A stretch of 49,385 nucleotides of DNA. It comes from an uncultured Saprospiraceae bacterium (lineage in GTDB: Bacteria; Bacteroidota; Bacteroidia; Chitinophagales; Saprospiraceae). The notes beneath the pieces are model-generated. The model was not told the origin of the DNA. It ran no database searches and saw nothing but the letters and a program-made list of their open reading frames with translations. The stretch spans positions 1 through 49,385 of the forward strand of contig CALEYL010000025.1 of NCBI GenBank assembly GCA_937926205.1, in the 5' to 3' direction. The position numbers were made by a program, and so were the translations under genes. This document shows positions 24,789 to 33,658 of the stretch, piece by piece (position 1 is the stretch's first letter; every line of letters begins with the position of its first letter).

Positions 24789-25487
24789 ATGCTAAACATC
24801 TTGGTCATAGAAGATGATCCAAACATCGCCGAACTGATTACCATCCATTTGAGGGATTTACCTGCCCGGGTTTTTACCATGCACCATGGATGGCAGGGAC
24901 TGGATGAAGCCATGAGCGGGAAATACGATTTTCTGGTCCTGGATCTAATGCTGCCCGGGGTGAGTGGCATGGAAATTTGCCGCCAACTGCGCCTGCGAAA
25001 ACAGTATATTCCGGTATTGATGCTTACCGCAAAGTCGGAAGAACAGGATAAAATAGCGGGGCTGGAAATGGGTGCTGATGATTACCTGACCAAGCCATTC
25101 AGTCCGGGAGAGTTATTGGCCAGGGTAAAGACCATACTTCGCCGGACCCGCCTCGAAAGCTGGGAAATGGAAAAAAAATTAATCCGCATCGAACGCGGCG
25201 ACCTGTGTATGGATATGGCAATGAAAACGGTTCAAAAAGGCTCCCGGATTATCGACCTTACGGTAAAAGAATACGAACTGTTACAATTGTTTATGAAAAA
25301 CCCCGGGCGTAGTTTTACCAGACTGGAGATATTGGATGAAGTTTGGGGGGAACAGTTTGAAGGTTTGGAGCATACCGTGAATGCACACATCAACCGCCTT
25401 CGGGGCAAAATTGAAGAAGATCTGGCCCGGCCCAGTTATATTTTGACTGCCTGGGGAATTGGATATAAATTTAATGCAGCATTGTAA
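24789..25487 (+). CDS. OmpR/PhoB-type response regulator
   Basis: 232 residues. The receiver domain is complete: acidic pair D9-D10, phospho-acceptor D52 (VLDLMLPG), T80 and K102 (YLTKPFSPGE). The C-terminal winged helix shows IDLTVKEYELLQLFMKNPGRSFTRLEIL, the recognition region TVNAHINRLRGKIE, and the closing GIGYKF. It is directly followed, with no gap, by its kinase. Its own promoter and that of the DM13 gene behind the kinase share an 11-bp-period direct repeat, so it likely activates both. Confidence 0.93.
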   Translation: MLNILVIEDDPNIAELITIHLRDLPARVFTMHHGWQGLDEAMSGKYDFLVLDLMLPGVSGMEICRQLRLRKQYIPVLMLTAKSEEQDKIAGLEMGADDYLTKPFSPGELLARVKTILRRTRLESWEMEKKLIRIERGDLCMDMAMKTVQKGSRIIDLTVKEYELLQLFMKNPGRSFTRLEILDEVWGEQFEGLEHTVNAHINRLRGKIEEDLARPSYILTAWGIGYKFNAAL

Positions 25488-26975
25488 ATGTCAGAAGGCA
25501 AGAAAGGATTGGTATTAAAAGGCGAAGCAGGCAAGGAGCTCTCGGCAAAATCGCGCCTCAGATGGGTTATGATTACGGTACTTGTCGCTTTCGCAATGCT
25601 GACAGGGTATTTTCTCACCTGGTCTTATTTCAACGATCTGGCAGAAGCGGAAAAAGGCAGCTTGATGCGGCTGAACGGCATCGCTTACACGCTTGCCATG
25701 CAAATAGATGGCGATGCACATCAGCGGTTAATGTCAAAATACCTGATAAAAGATGCCATAGAATCTTCGAAACAGGATAGCGATTACTTTCAAATCCATC
25801 AATTGCTGTTGCGGATTTATGAGGCGAATATGCTTAACACGCCGATTTATACCATCGTACTGGATAGCACGAACACTTGCTTTTTTGGGGTTACTTCGGC
25901 CGAAACACCTTACTTTAGGCACCCTTATCACTCCGCGCCCGCCCTGTTGATGGAAAAACATGCCGAAGGTGCAATGATCCCGCGTTATGAGGACGAGTTT
26001 GGCACCTGGTTGTCGGCTTTTGCTGCCGTGCGTAATAAGAAAGGAGAGATGGTCGCCCTGGTACAGGTAGATCAAAAATTTGATGAATTTTTAGCGCACG
26101 CCAGGTCTAATGTGATCTTCAACTTGTTGGTCAGCTTACCGGTGTGTTTGTTTTTTATGGCGCTTTTGGTACGAATATTAAATCCGATGCTGCGAAAAGA
26201 ACGCCAGACACAGGAGGCTCTTGAGCTGGCTAATATAGAAAATCAGAGAATCAATGAACAACTCAGCCTCAGCCTGGAAAAGATCATGACACTTGACGCT
26301 TTCAGAAAAGAAATGATTGCTAATCTGTCGCACGACCTCCGCACGCCAATGGCCACTATTCTTGGTTATTTGGAGACCGTTCTCCTGAAAAAAAACCAAC
26401 TTTCGCAACCTGAGCAGGAAAAATTTCTAAACGTCGCACTCTCAGAAGCCAATCGCCTCAACCGCCTCGTGGCGGAACTGTTCGATTTGTCGAAATTGGA
26501 ATCCGGGCAAATTCAAATTGAACCGGAGCCTTTTAATATCGCTGAAATGGCACAGGATATCCTTCAAAAATACCAATTGCAGGCAGAGGCCAGGCAGGTG
26601 AAATTGTTAACTGAATTCTCCGAAAACCTTCCGCTGGCAATGGCAGATGTGCGCTGGTTAGACCGGGTTTTACAAAATCTGATGGACAATGCCCTGCGCT
26701 ACGTATGTGAAGGCGGTTTCGTCAAGTTTACCATCTTTGAAGATGCTTCCAGTTTGCAGGTAAAGGTATGCAACAGCGGCGATCCGATTCCTGCGGGGCA
26801 TCTTAACCGGGTATTTGACCGGTATTTTAAATCAGCCAACCGAAAAAAAGACAGCACTGGATTAGGGCTGACCATCGTAAAAAAAATAATGGAATTACAC
26901 GGTGAAAAAATTTGGGCAGAATCGAACGACACCGTGACGACTTTCCGGTTTACGCTGCAGCGTTTTCCCTTGTGA
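25488..26975 (+). CDS. sensor histidine kinase
   Basis: 495 residues. Its ATG immediately follows the TAA of the response regulator. Two membrane segments (about 25-45 and 205-230) enclose a periplasmic sensor region of about 160 residues (TPIYTIVLDSTNTCFFGVT, LSAFAAVRNKKGEMVALVQVD) with a PAS/Cache-like look. The phospho-acceptor is H282 in LSHDLRTPMATILGYLE. The ATPase domain has an N box (QNLMDNALRYV), an F-like stretch (FDRYFKS) and STGLGLTIVKKIMELHGEKIW. The stop codon lies within the operator of the following operon. Confidence 0.92.
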   Translation: MSEGKKGLVLKGEAGKELSAKSRLRWVMITVLVAFAMLTGYFLTWSYFNDLAEAEKGSLMRLNGIAYTLAMQIDGDAHQRLMSKYLIKDAIESSKQDSDYFQIHQLLLRIYEANMLNTPIYTIVLDSTNTCFFGVTSAETPYFRHPYHSAPALLMEKHAEGAMIPRYEDEFGTWLSAFAAVRNKKGEMVALVQVDQKFDEFLAHARSNVIFNLLVSLPVCLFFMALLVRILNPMLRKERQTQEALELANIENQRINEQLSLSLEKIMTLDAFRKEMIANLSHDLRTPMATILGYLETVLLKKNQLSQPEQEKFLNVALSEANRLNRLVAELFDLSKLESGQIQIEPEPFNIAEMAQDILQKYQLQAEARQVKLLTEFSENLPLAMADVRWLDRVLQNLMDNALRYVCEGGFVKFTIFEDASSLQVKVCNSGDPIPAGHLNRVFDRYFKSANRKKDSTGLGLTIVKKIMELHGEKIWAESNDTVTTFRFTLQRFPL

Positions 26976-27005
26976 TACTTTCGTGATAACTGGATTTCAT
27001 CTTTG
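26970..27005 (+). promoter_or_regulatory. OmpR-type operator and promoter before the DM13 operon
   Basis: TTGTGATA (26970-26977) and TCGTGATA (26981-26988) repeat with an 11-bp period. CATCTTTG (26998-27005) is one mismatch from TAnnTTTG. It overlaps the last codons of the kinase gene and lies 77 bp before the ATG at 27047, mirroring the module at 24711. Confidence 0.65.
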
Positions 27006-27046
27006 TGAAAATTTGATTTTTTCACACAACCAAAAGTTGATTGGAT

Positions 27047-27502
27047 ATGAAATCCCACATTCTTTTTTTCGCTTTGTTGACTTTAACCTCCCTGACAGTT
27101 TTCACCGCCTGTGAAAAAGAAGTAGAGGTTATTGTAGATTCTACTCAGCCCCGTGGCGCATTTACACCCTCAAAAAACGGGACCTTTGTGGAGCAAAATG
27201 GCACTGGCTCAAAAGGTGCAGTCCAGCTGGGGACAGATGCTGACGGCGTTCAGTTTCTCAAGTTTGGATCAGATTTCAGCACCAACTTCGCTACGGGAAC
27301 AGTTACTGTTTACTTAAGTACTTCAATGACTTTTACACCAGATCCTGGTAACGGTAATCCGGAATTGCGTCTGATTGGCCCGGTTTCAAAAGCGGGCGAA
27401 AATTACTTTAAACTTGATCCAGCTGCCGCTGTAAAATTTACCCACGTCATCCTTTGGTGTGGTTCTGCCAACATACCTTTTGGGTACGCGCAGTTGCAGT
27501 AG
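27047..27502 (+). CDS. DM13-domain lipoprotein 1
   Basis: 151 residues from the ATG at 27047; the TTG at 27041 is less likely. The lipoprotein signal ends LTVFTAC (Cys22). Residues about 35-150 are a DM13 domain: GAFTPSKNGTFVEQNGTG, GAVQLGTDADGVQFLKFGSDFS, TVTVYLSTS, and the conserved cysteine C138 in VILWCGSANIPFGYAQL. DM13 domains have been predicted to act in redox or electron transfer through this single Cys; the biochemistry in bacteria is open. It is the first gene after the shared operator and the first of a probable four-gene operon. Confidence 0.82.
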   Translation: MKSHILFFALLTLTSLTVFTACEKEVEVIVDSTQPRGAFTPSKNGTFVEQNGTGSKGAVQLGTDADGVQFLKFGSDFSTNFATGTVTVYLSTSMTFTPDPGNGNPELRLIGPVSKAGENYFKLDPAAAVKFTHVILWCGSANIPFGYAQLQ

Positions 27503-27510
27503 AACCAAAA

Positions 27511-27632
27511 TCATCTTCTGATTGGGTCCGCAGAAAGTTTATGCTTTTCTGCGGGCCATTCAGGAGACTTCCGGGTAATAGACTGCAGGCTTCTTTCGAA
27601 ACTTTCTCTTAACGAAATACTTCAGAAGATGA
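27511..27632 (+). promoter_or_regulatory. nested inverted repeats over the barrel gene's start codon
   Basis: TCATCTTCTGA (27511-27521) is an exact inverted copy of TCAGAAGATGA (27622-27632), which contains the ATG at 27629. The region between holds a second hairpin, CCGCAGAAA (27528-27536) with TTTCTGCGG (27546-27554). The mRNA could hide the start codon; the inner hairpin may alternatively be an attenuator. Confidence 0.45.
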
Positions 27633-28471
27633 AAAAAACAGGCTTAATCGCACTTGCTGTGTGGCCTATATTCGCCATTGGGCAGAGTGGCTGGACGCGC
27701 CCGCTGGAAGGCTGGTTCGTTAAATTGGATGGCTCCTATTTAAATGCTGACCGCTATTTTAACCCCGATGGCGAAGAACTGAATACAAGTGCTTTTCGCC
27801 AAACCTCCTTCAACCTGTACGCTGAATATGGTTTCCGCGACCGCCTTACATTTATTTTACAGGCGCCCTTACTACGGCTCAATAGCTTTGAAACCACCAA
27901 TACGGTTGCAGGCTTTGGCGACCTTCGGCTGGAGGCCAAATACCGTTTGACGAATAATGAGCTCCCCATCTCCATTAGCATAGCCCCGGAATTGCCCACC
28001 GGAAGGGCTAATGCTTATGCCTCAAATATGGCTTTTCCTGAAGACCGCATTAACCTGCCAACCGGTGATGGCGAATTCAACCTTTGGACGACACTGGCCG
28101 CATCAAAGTCTTTTGGAAAACTTTATGCCACAACCTTTGCTGCCTATAATTTTCGCACCAAATACGAGGGCAAACAATTTCGTGACCTCTACCAATTTGG
28201 TGCAGAAATAGGCTACAACCCTTTGAAATCCCTTTGGGTAAATGCTAAGCTACGCGCCCAGTTCAGTAATGGTAAGAGCCAGTTCCCGGAGCTAGGATTT
28301 GTGCGGGGCGACGGCACCACCTATACCCTTGTCAGTGTTGAGGCTTTTTATAAAGTCAATAAAAACTGGGGCTTTGCAGCAACTGGTTTATCAGGCGCGA
28401 ACTGGATCGTGCCATTTCGAAACATCTATGTAGCGCCTTACTTTTCTGTAGGCGTCATTTATGAGAGATGA
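27629..28471 (+). CDS. outer-membrane beta-barrel protein
   Basis: 280 residues with a short signal peptide (MKKTGLIALAVWPIFAIG|Q). The mature part is a series of amphipathic strands: FNLYAEYGFRDRLTFILQA, FGDLRLEAKYRL, LPISISIAPELPTGRAN, LWVNAKLRAQFS, and the terminal APYFSVGVIYER. It resembles small transporter-like barrels (MetA-pathway type), but not enough to name a substrate. It sits between two DM13 lipoproteins, so it may form a pore or scaffold with them in the outer membrane. Confidence 0.7.
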   Translation: MKKTGLIALAVWPIFAIGQSGWTRPLEGWFVKLDGSYLNADRYFNPDGEELNTSAFRQTSFNLYAEYGFRDRLTFILQAPLLRLNSFETTNTVAGFGDLRLEAKYRLTNNELPISISIAPELPTGRANAYASNMAFPEDRINLPTGDGEFNLWTTLAASKSFGKLYATTFAAYNFRTKYEGKQFRDLYQFGAEIGYNPLKSLWVNAKLRAQFSNGKSQFPELGFVRGDGTTYTLVSVEAFYKVNKNWGFAATGLSGANWIVPFRNIYVAPYFSVGVIYER

Positions 28472-28505
28472 CTTTTTTATTTTTTAATTCCAAAATTTAT
28501 AACTC

Positions 28506-28967
28506 ATGTCAGCTTTAAAAATCGTTTTTCCGTTTCTACTGATTCTGGCTTTTGTTTCCTGTCAAAAAGAGGATGAAATTACCAACCCCGGCGACGTAGA
28601 AAACCCCGGCGACAGTATGATGCCGACAGGTGTTTTCAATGCTGTCCGTTCCGGGATTTTTCAGGCACAAAATGGCTACAACGCAGAGGGAATGGCCCAG
28701 TTGGGCAACGATGACGCCAACATAAAATGGCTGCGTCTTGCCCCTGATTTTAATGCTTCACTATCTACCGGAGCCGTAACGCTTTACCTTTCTAAAAACA
28801 AAAACCTTTCACTAAACAGTACCGGCTCTTTCCTTAGGGTTGAACTTGTGACCAGGCCCGGGGAACATTTCTATAAAATTGACCCTCCGGTAGGCGATGA
28901 CTTTAAATTTGCTATTCTGTGGTGTGCATCAGCTGGGGTGCAGTTTGGCAACGCGGAATTGAAATAA
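28506..28967 (+). CDS. DM13-domain lipoprotein 2
   Basis: 153 residues. The lipoprotein signal ends LAFVSC (Cys19), followed by a Pro/Asp/Gly linker containing two NPGD units. The DM13 domain has PTGVFNAVRSGIFQAQNG, AQLGNDDANIKWLRLAPDF, VTLYLSKNKN and C140 in ILWCASAGVQFGNAELK. It is clearly homologous to the protein at 27047 but diverged, so the duplication is not recent. Both keep the single cysteine. The 34-bp gap from the barrel gene supports one transcript. Confidence 0.82.
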   Translation: MSALKIVFPFLLILAFVSCQKEDEITNPGDVENPGDSMMPTGVFNAVRSGIFQAQNGYNAEGMAQLGNDDANIKWLRLAPDFNASLSTGAVTLYLSKNKNLSLNSTGSFLRVELVTRPGEHFYKIDPPVGDDFKFAILWCASAGVQFGNAELK

Positions 28968-29034
28968 ATGGCCGGGCAAAGACGTCCTGATTCTTGATTC
29001 CCTATTCCTTATGCACCATATAAACCTTGTTGCC

Positions 29035-29724
29035 ATGAGACTCATCCTTCTTTTTTTTCTGTGCAGTACCACAATTAGTATTGCACAACCCAATTATGAA
29101 GCATACAACTCCCTGCTGGGTAAATATGTCAGTGAAAACGGTAAAGTCAATTACCAGGACCTGAAATCCAATGCTGGTGAACTGGAGCGCATTACACAGG
29201 CCTTCTCAGCACAGACCCCTTCTCTCGACTGGAGCAGAAATGAACGTCTGGCGTTTTGGATTAATGCATACAACGCTTTTACCCTTAAGCTGATCGTTGA
29301 CAATTACCCCGTCAGCAGCATAACAAAGTTGGACAACGGGAAGCCATGGGATGTGAAACGAATCAAAATCGGAGGTGTTCTTTACTCTTTGAACCAGATT
29401 GAAAATGAGATCATCCGCCCAAAGTTCAAAGATCCGCGCATCCATTTTGCACTTAATTGCGCTGCCAAATCCTGCCCTCCGCTTTACAACAAAGCCTATT
29501 TGCCAGCTATTATTGATAAACAACTCGACCAGCAGACCCGTACCTTTATTCGTGGTGTCGAAAATGAAATCAAGGGAAGTAACGTCAGGATTTCAAAAAT
29601 TTTTGACTGGTACCAGGCCGATTTTGGAGACTTGATTGCTTTTTTGAATCGCTATAGTACTGTGACAGTCAAACAAGGTGCCGCCATTAATTTTTCCGAT
29701 TACAACTGGGCTTTGAACGAGTAA
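29035..29724 (+). CDS. DUF547 family exported protein
   Basis: 229 residues from the ATG at 29035, which gives a clean signal peptide (MRLILLFFLCSTTISIA|Q); the ATG at 29011 is possible. The family signatures are all present: YVSENGKVNYQDLKSN, RLAFWINAYNAFTLKLIVD, YSLNQIENEIIRPKFKDPRIHFALNCAAKSCPPL and ISKIFDWYQADFGDLIAFL. DUF547 has no established activity; the fold and the conserved N-x-Y-N and H-F-A-L-N-C motifs suggest an enzyme. It is the last gene of the DM13 operon (43-bp gap from DM13-2 to the upstream ATG). Confidence 0.85.
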   Translation: MRLILLFFLCSTTISIAQPNYEAYNSLLGKYVSENGKVNYQDLKSNAGELERITQAFSAQTPSLDWSRNERLAFWINAYNAFTLKLIVDNYPVSSITKLDNGKPWDVKRIKIGGVLYSLNQIENEIIRPKFKDPRIHFALNCAAKSCPPLYNKAYLPAIIDKQLDQQTRTFIRGVENEIKGSNVRISKIFDWYQADFGDLIAFLNRYSTVTVKQGAAINFSDYNWALNE

Positions 29725-29877
29725 TCTTCCGTTTTTGAAGGGGCATTATTTTTTAAACCATACTTTTTTTCGCGGGATTTTGACAAGCAGCAGGCCTCGT
29801 CGGCCGCCAGACCAATTCTTCAAAATTCGTTTTCCGTCACATTGCTGCAAAATCTTATCTTGCCGGGAAAAATTAGT

Positions 29878-32322
29878 ATGAAAAAAAGCTATGGCCTGCC
29901 CGGGCTGTTTTTTTTACTGTTTTGGGTGACCCCATTTCAGCTTCAGGGACAGGAAAAGCTGGCTGTTGTAAAAAACCGTGAAGTCAGTTTCCTGGGGGTG
30001 GTCAAGTCACGGGACGACAACCAGGCGCTTATCGGCGCCAATGTGCTGGTGCGTGAAACCAAAGCAGGCGCTTACACCGACCTCAACGGGAATTTTAGCT
30101 TTCAGCTTCCTCAAGGCAATTACACTTTTATTGTCAGTTACATCGGGTATGAAAGTACGAAGTTGCAGCTAACGTTGACCCGGGACACCACGCAAGTGTT
30201 TTTGCTGGATCCTCTGGCTAATTTTCTGGAAGAAATTGAAGTCAGCGGCGCCGCGCAGGACCGTAACATTTCGACGCCAAATCTTGGAGCTGCCCGGCTC
30301 AGTTCTACCACGATCAAAGCCCTGCCGTCGTTGCTGGGAGAAGCCGACGTGCTCAAGGGGCTGCAACTGCTTCCCGGGGTCACCTCGGTAGGTGAGGGAG
30401 CCACCGGCCTGAATGTCAGAGGAGGCAACATCGATCAGAACCTGATTCTGATGGACGATATTCCGGTATTTTACTCCAGCCACCTGCTTGGCTTTTTTTC
30501 GGTGTTCAATCCGGATGTCATGCGCGACGTGACGTTCTACCGGGGGGGTATACCGGCGGGATATGGCGGTAGAACGGCTTCTGTACTGGACATCCGGCTT
30601 AAAGACCCTGCTGCGGACAAATGGCTGTACCAGGGAGGGATCGGCCTCATCTCCAGTCGCATGATGGCAGAAGGGCCTGTGGTGCCCGGTAAGTTGTCGC
30701 TACTGGTGGCGGCCCGCGGTTCGGCGCCCAACTATATTTTTAAAGTCCTGCCCAATCCTTCACTCCGCGAGATTGACGCTAATTTTTATGAATTCACGGC
30801 CAAGGCCCGCTACCGTTTTAGCGATTATGATCAACTGTCGCTGACGGCATTCTTCAGCGAAGACGCCTTTCGAATTCCCGGCGATTCGCTCACTGCGCTG
30901 GAAGTAAATGCCACTTCCACTTTGTTTAAATGGCGCAATTCCGGGGCCAGCGCCCGTTGGAATCACTTCTTTAACGATGCTTTGTCCTTTCAGGTAGCTG
31001 GCGCCATAGGTACTTACCAGCCTGGCTTTTCCATTCCGGACGAAGCCTATGCTGCGAAATTTTCATCCGGTGTCAGCCAGCGCTATGTAAAAGCAAGCCT
31101 CAAGGAATTTAATGCAAAACACAACGCCGAACTTGGCGTAATGGTCTCCGGATACCGCATACAAACCGGTGATTTACAACCTGACTCTGAAACCTCTGCC
31201 ATCAACGCCTTGTCTTTGCCGGATGAGCGTTCCACCGAAGCGGCCGCTTTTATCAACGACGAATGGACCATCTCCGAAAAAGTGAGCGTCATGGCTGGAT
31301 TGCGGTATTCCTGGTACAGCTACAACGGCCCGGGACGGGTATTTCAATATGAACCGGGCGAACCTCGCGAGTTGTCGGGTATCAGCGACACCGTTTATTA
31401 CAATCAGGGAGAACGAATTGCCACCTACGGCGGATTTGAACCCCGTCTGGCGCTAAAAATCAGTACCGGACCTTCGGGATCCGTCAAATTTGGTTACAAC
31501 CGCGTGATTCAATACCTGCAACTGGTATCCAATACGACTTCTGCTTTGCCTACCGATCGCTGGAAAAGCAGTGACCTTTATACCAAACCACAGATAGCAG
31601 ATCAGATTTCGGCCGGTGTTTTCCGGAATTTTAAGAACAACGAATACGAAGTCGGACTGGAAGGGTATTACAAGCTGGTGCAAAATATGCCTGACTACCG
31701 CAGCGGGGTCAGTCTGCTGCTGCTGGAGGCAACTGAAACGGCTATTTTACAGGGCAAAGGCCGGGCTTATGGCGTAGAACTTCTGGTTCGAAAGACCAAA
31801 GGCCGCCTCACAGGCTGGCTGAGTTATACCTGGTCGAGCACACAACTGCTCATTGACAGCCCCTATGATGAAGACCGGACTTTTAGTGGGAAATATTATC
31901 CGGCGAATTTCGACCGACCGCATGTAGGCAATCTTTCTGCTACGTATCGGAAGAACCGCCGGGTCAGTTTTTCTGCCAATTTTACTTTCAGCGCCGGGCG
32001 CCCGGTTACTTTTCCTGAAAGCAAATACACGGTAGATGGCATCTTCATTCCCAATTACATCAATCGAAATGAAGATCGCACGCCTTCTTATCACCGGCTT
32101 GATCTGGGTATGAAAATTGATCCGGATCCACGCAATACCCGGCGTTGGAAAAGCTACTGGAACTTCTCGCTGTATAATGTTTATGCGCGGCGTAATCCAT
32201 ATTCTCTCTTTTTCAGAACCAAAAACAATACGGCCTATCGGGCATTGAACCGGGTGGAAGCCTACCGCCTGTCTACAATCGGTACTATTGTTCCGGCCAT
32301 TACTTACGAATTCAAGTTTTAA
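29878..32322 (+). CDS. TonB-dependent receptor (DUF4249 partner)
   Basis: 814 residues from the ATG at 29878. A signal peptide (LPGLFFLLFWVTPFQLQG) is followed by a carboxypeptidase-like domain (SFLGVVKSRDDNQALIGANV ... YTFIVSYIGYES) and a plug (ISTPNLGAARLSSTTIKALP, LPGVTSVGEGATGLNVRGG, NLILMDDIPVFYSSHLLG). A large barrel ends VPAITYEFKF with terminal Phe. The LNVRGGNIDQN-type plug is characteristic of the receptors that pair with DUF4249 lipoproteins. The substrate is unknown. Stop codon and DUF4249 start are 3 bp apart. Confidence 0.9.
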   Translation: MKKSYGLPGLFFLLFWVTPFQLQGQEKLAVVKNREVSFLGVVKSRDDNQALIGANVLVRETKAGAYTDLNGNFSFQLPQGNYTFIVSYIGYESTKLQLTLTRDTTQVFLLDPLANFLEEIEVSGAAQDRNISTPNLGAARLSSTTIKALPSLLGEADVLKGLQLLPGVTSVGEGATGLNVRGGNIDQNLILMDDIPVFYSSHLLGFFSVFNPDVMRDVTFYRGGIPAGYGGRTASVLDIRLKDPAADKWLYQGGIGLISSRMMAEGPVVPGKLSLLVAARGSAPNYIFKVLPNPSLREIDANFYEFTAKARYRFSDYDQLSLTAFFSEDAFRIPGDSLTALEVNATSTLFKWRNSGASARWNHFFNDALSFQVAGAIGTYQPGFSIPDEAYAAKFSSGVSQRYVKASLKEFNAKHNAELGVMVSGYRIQTGDLQPDSETSAINALSLPDERSTEAAAFINDEWTISEKVSVMAGLRYSWYSYNGPGRVFQYEPGEPRELSGISDTVYYNQGERIATYGGFEPRLALKISTGPSGSVKFGYNRVIQYLQLVSNTTSALPTDRWKSSDLYTKPQIADQISAGVFRNFKNNEYEVGLEGYYKLVQNMPDYRSGVSLLLLEATETAILQGKGRAYGVELLVRKTKGRLTGWLSYTWSSTQLLIDSPYDEDRTFSGKYYPANFDRPHVGNLSATYRKNRRVSFSANFTFSAGRPVTFPESKYTVDGIFIPNYINRNEDRTPSYHRLDLGMKIDPDPRNTRRWKSYWNFSLYNVYARRNPYSLFFRTKNNTAYRALNRVEAYRLSTIGTIVPAITYEFKF

Positions 32323-32325
32323 CCG

Positions 32326-33399
32326 ATGAAAAAAAACGAAATTATCATAGCGCTCGCCCTTTTTGCCGGTCTCTCTTCCTGCATAGACCCCATAGATACG
32401 GGTACAGACGACATCGTTCCGAAGTTGGTGGTTGACGGACAGGTTACCAACCTGCCCGGGCCTTATTCTGTAAAACTGGGACAAAGCGAGCCTTACGACA
32501 ATGCTTCCATCACCCGTGCGGTGGCCAATGCAACTGTCTACATTATGGACGATGAAGGAAACCGGTTTGATCTTCTTGAAGGCACCAGAGGAACTTATCG
32601 CACCGATTCTACCAGCTTTCAGGGGGTTCCGGGGCGGACTTACACCCTTCACATCCGAACGCTGGAAGGGAAAGAATACCAGTCGCAACCTCAGTATTTA
32701 CAGGCTGCTCCGCCCATAGATACCATTTTCAGTCGCTTTGTGGAAGAAGTTAGTCCCAATGGGATTGCCCGTGATTTTTTTGAAATCTATTTGAAATCGC
32801 AGGATATTCCCGGTGAGGAGAACTTTTATCGCTGGAAATGGGCGCACTATGATTCCTTGAAATACTGCAAGCAAGGTTTTGCGCCTGTTTTAGATCCAGA
32901 AAATGGGCTCAGCACCAATTATCGCCTATATACGTATTGTTGTGAGCCCTGCTGGGAGATTACCCGTTGTAACAACTGCTTAGATCTCGGCAACGACCAG
33001 TACACAGACGGTCGAATGCTCGAACGTCTGATCACAAAGATCCCTTACGATTCCAGAGATGACTATTTTATGGTCGTAGAACAGTATGCCTTGTCTGAAA
33101 AGGGCTACCGTTTTTGGAACAGTGTGTTAGGACAAACCAACAATACAGGGGGGATTTTTGACAACCCGCCAGCTTCGATTCCTGGAAACATAAGCAATGT
33201 AAACGATGCTCAAGAACAGGTTTTAGGCCTTTTCCTTGCTTCAGGAGTAAGCCGAAAAAGTGTGTATGTCAAACGCGATTATGTGCTGAAACCACCGCCT
33301 GATGACCCCAACATAGGGGTTACGATACTCCTTTCTCCTAACTGTCTCGGTTGTATGGAAAGCATTTTTCGCACGGGGCGAAAACCGCCGGGATGGTAA
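32326..33399 (+). CDS. DUF4249 lipoprotein
   Basis: 357 residues. The lipoprotein signal ends FAGLSSC (Cys19). The family pattern follows: CIDPIDTGTDDIVPKLVVDG, VTNLPGPYSVKLGQSEPYD, VYIMDDEGNRFDLLEGTRG and GRTYTLHIRT. A stretch with a Cys cluster (TYCCEPCWEITRCNNCLDL, about 205-224) may hold a metal or disulfides. Pairing with the TonB receptor just upstream is the standard arrangement; it probably acts as the surface lid or binding partner of that receptor. Confidence 0.88.
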   Translation: MKKNEIIIALALFAGLSSCIDPIDTGTDDIVPKLVVDGQVTNLPGPYSVKLGQSEPYDNASITRAVANATVYIMDDEGNRFDLLEGTRGTYRTDSTSFQGVPGRTYTLHIRTLEGKEYQSQPQYLQAAPPIDTIFSRFVEEVSPNGIARDFFEIYLKSQDIPGEENFYRWKWAHYDSLKYCKQGFAPVLDPENGLSTNYRLYTYCCEPCWEITRCNNCLDLGNDQYTDGRMLERLITKIPYDSRDDYFMVVEQYALSEKGYRFWNSVLGQTNNTGGIFDNPPASIPGNISNVNDAQEQVLGLFLASGVSRKSVYVKRDYVLKPPPDDPNIGVTILLSPNCLGCMESIFRTGRKPPGW

Positions 33400-33532
33400 A
33401 GGCCTGTGTTTTATTCACCATTGTTTTGAAAAAGGATTTTTTTTATCCGTAAAATTTGGGGATTTCGTGCTCAAATTAGCGGTCTGACCAAGATTTTCAT
33501 CCATTCTGTGGCTAAAAACGGAACAGGCTGAA

Positions 33533-33576
33533 TAGCTTTGTCCCAAATTTGTGCTTTTGCACTCAGGTGCAAAAGC
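33533..33576 (+). promoter_or_regulatory. promoter element plus leader hairpin before the glycosyltransferase
   Basis: TAGCTTTG (33533-33540) matches TAnnTTTG. A perfect 10-bp stem follows: GCTTTTGCAC (33553-33562), loop TCAG, GTGCAAAAGC (33567-33576), then CTCTTTTG. It could instead be the terminator of the DUF4249 transcript. Confidence 0.4.
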
Positions 33577-33658
33577 CTCTTTTGTCATGCAGAGCACTGT
33601 CCAGGTTTCCAATCATAACCGGATAGCGGACAGCGCAAAGTATAAAAACCATCAGCAC

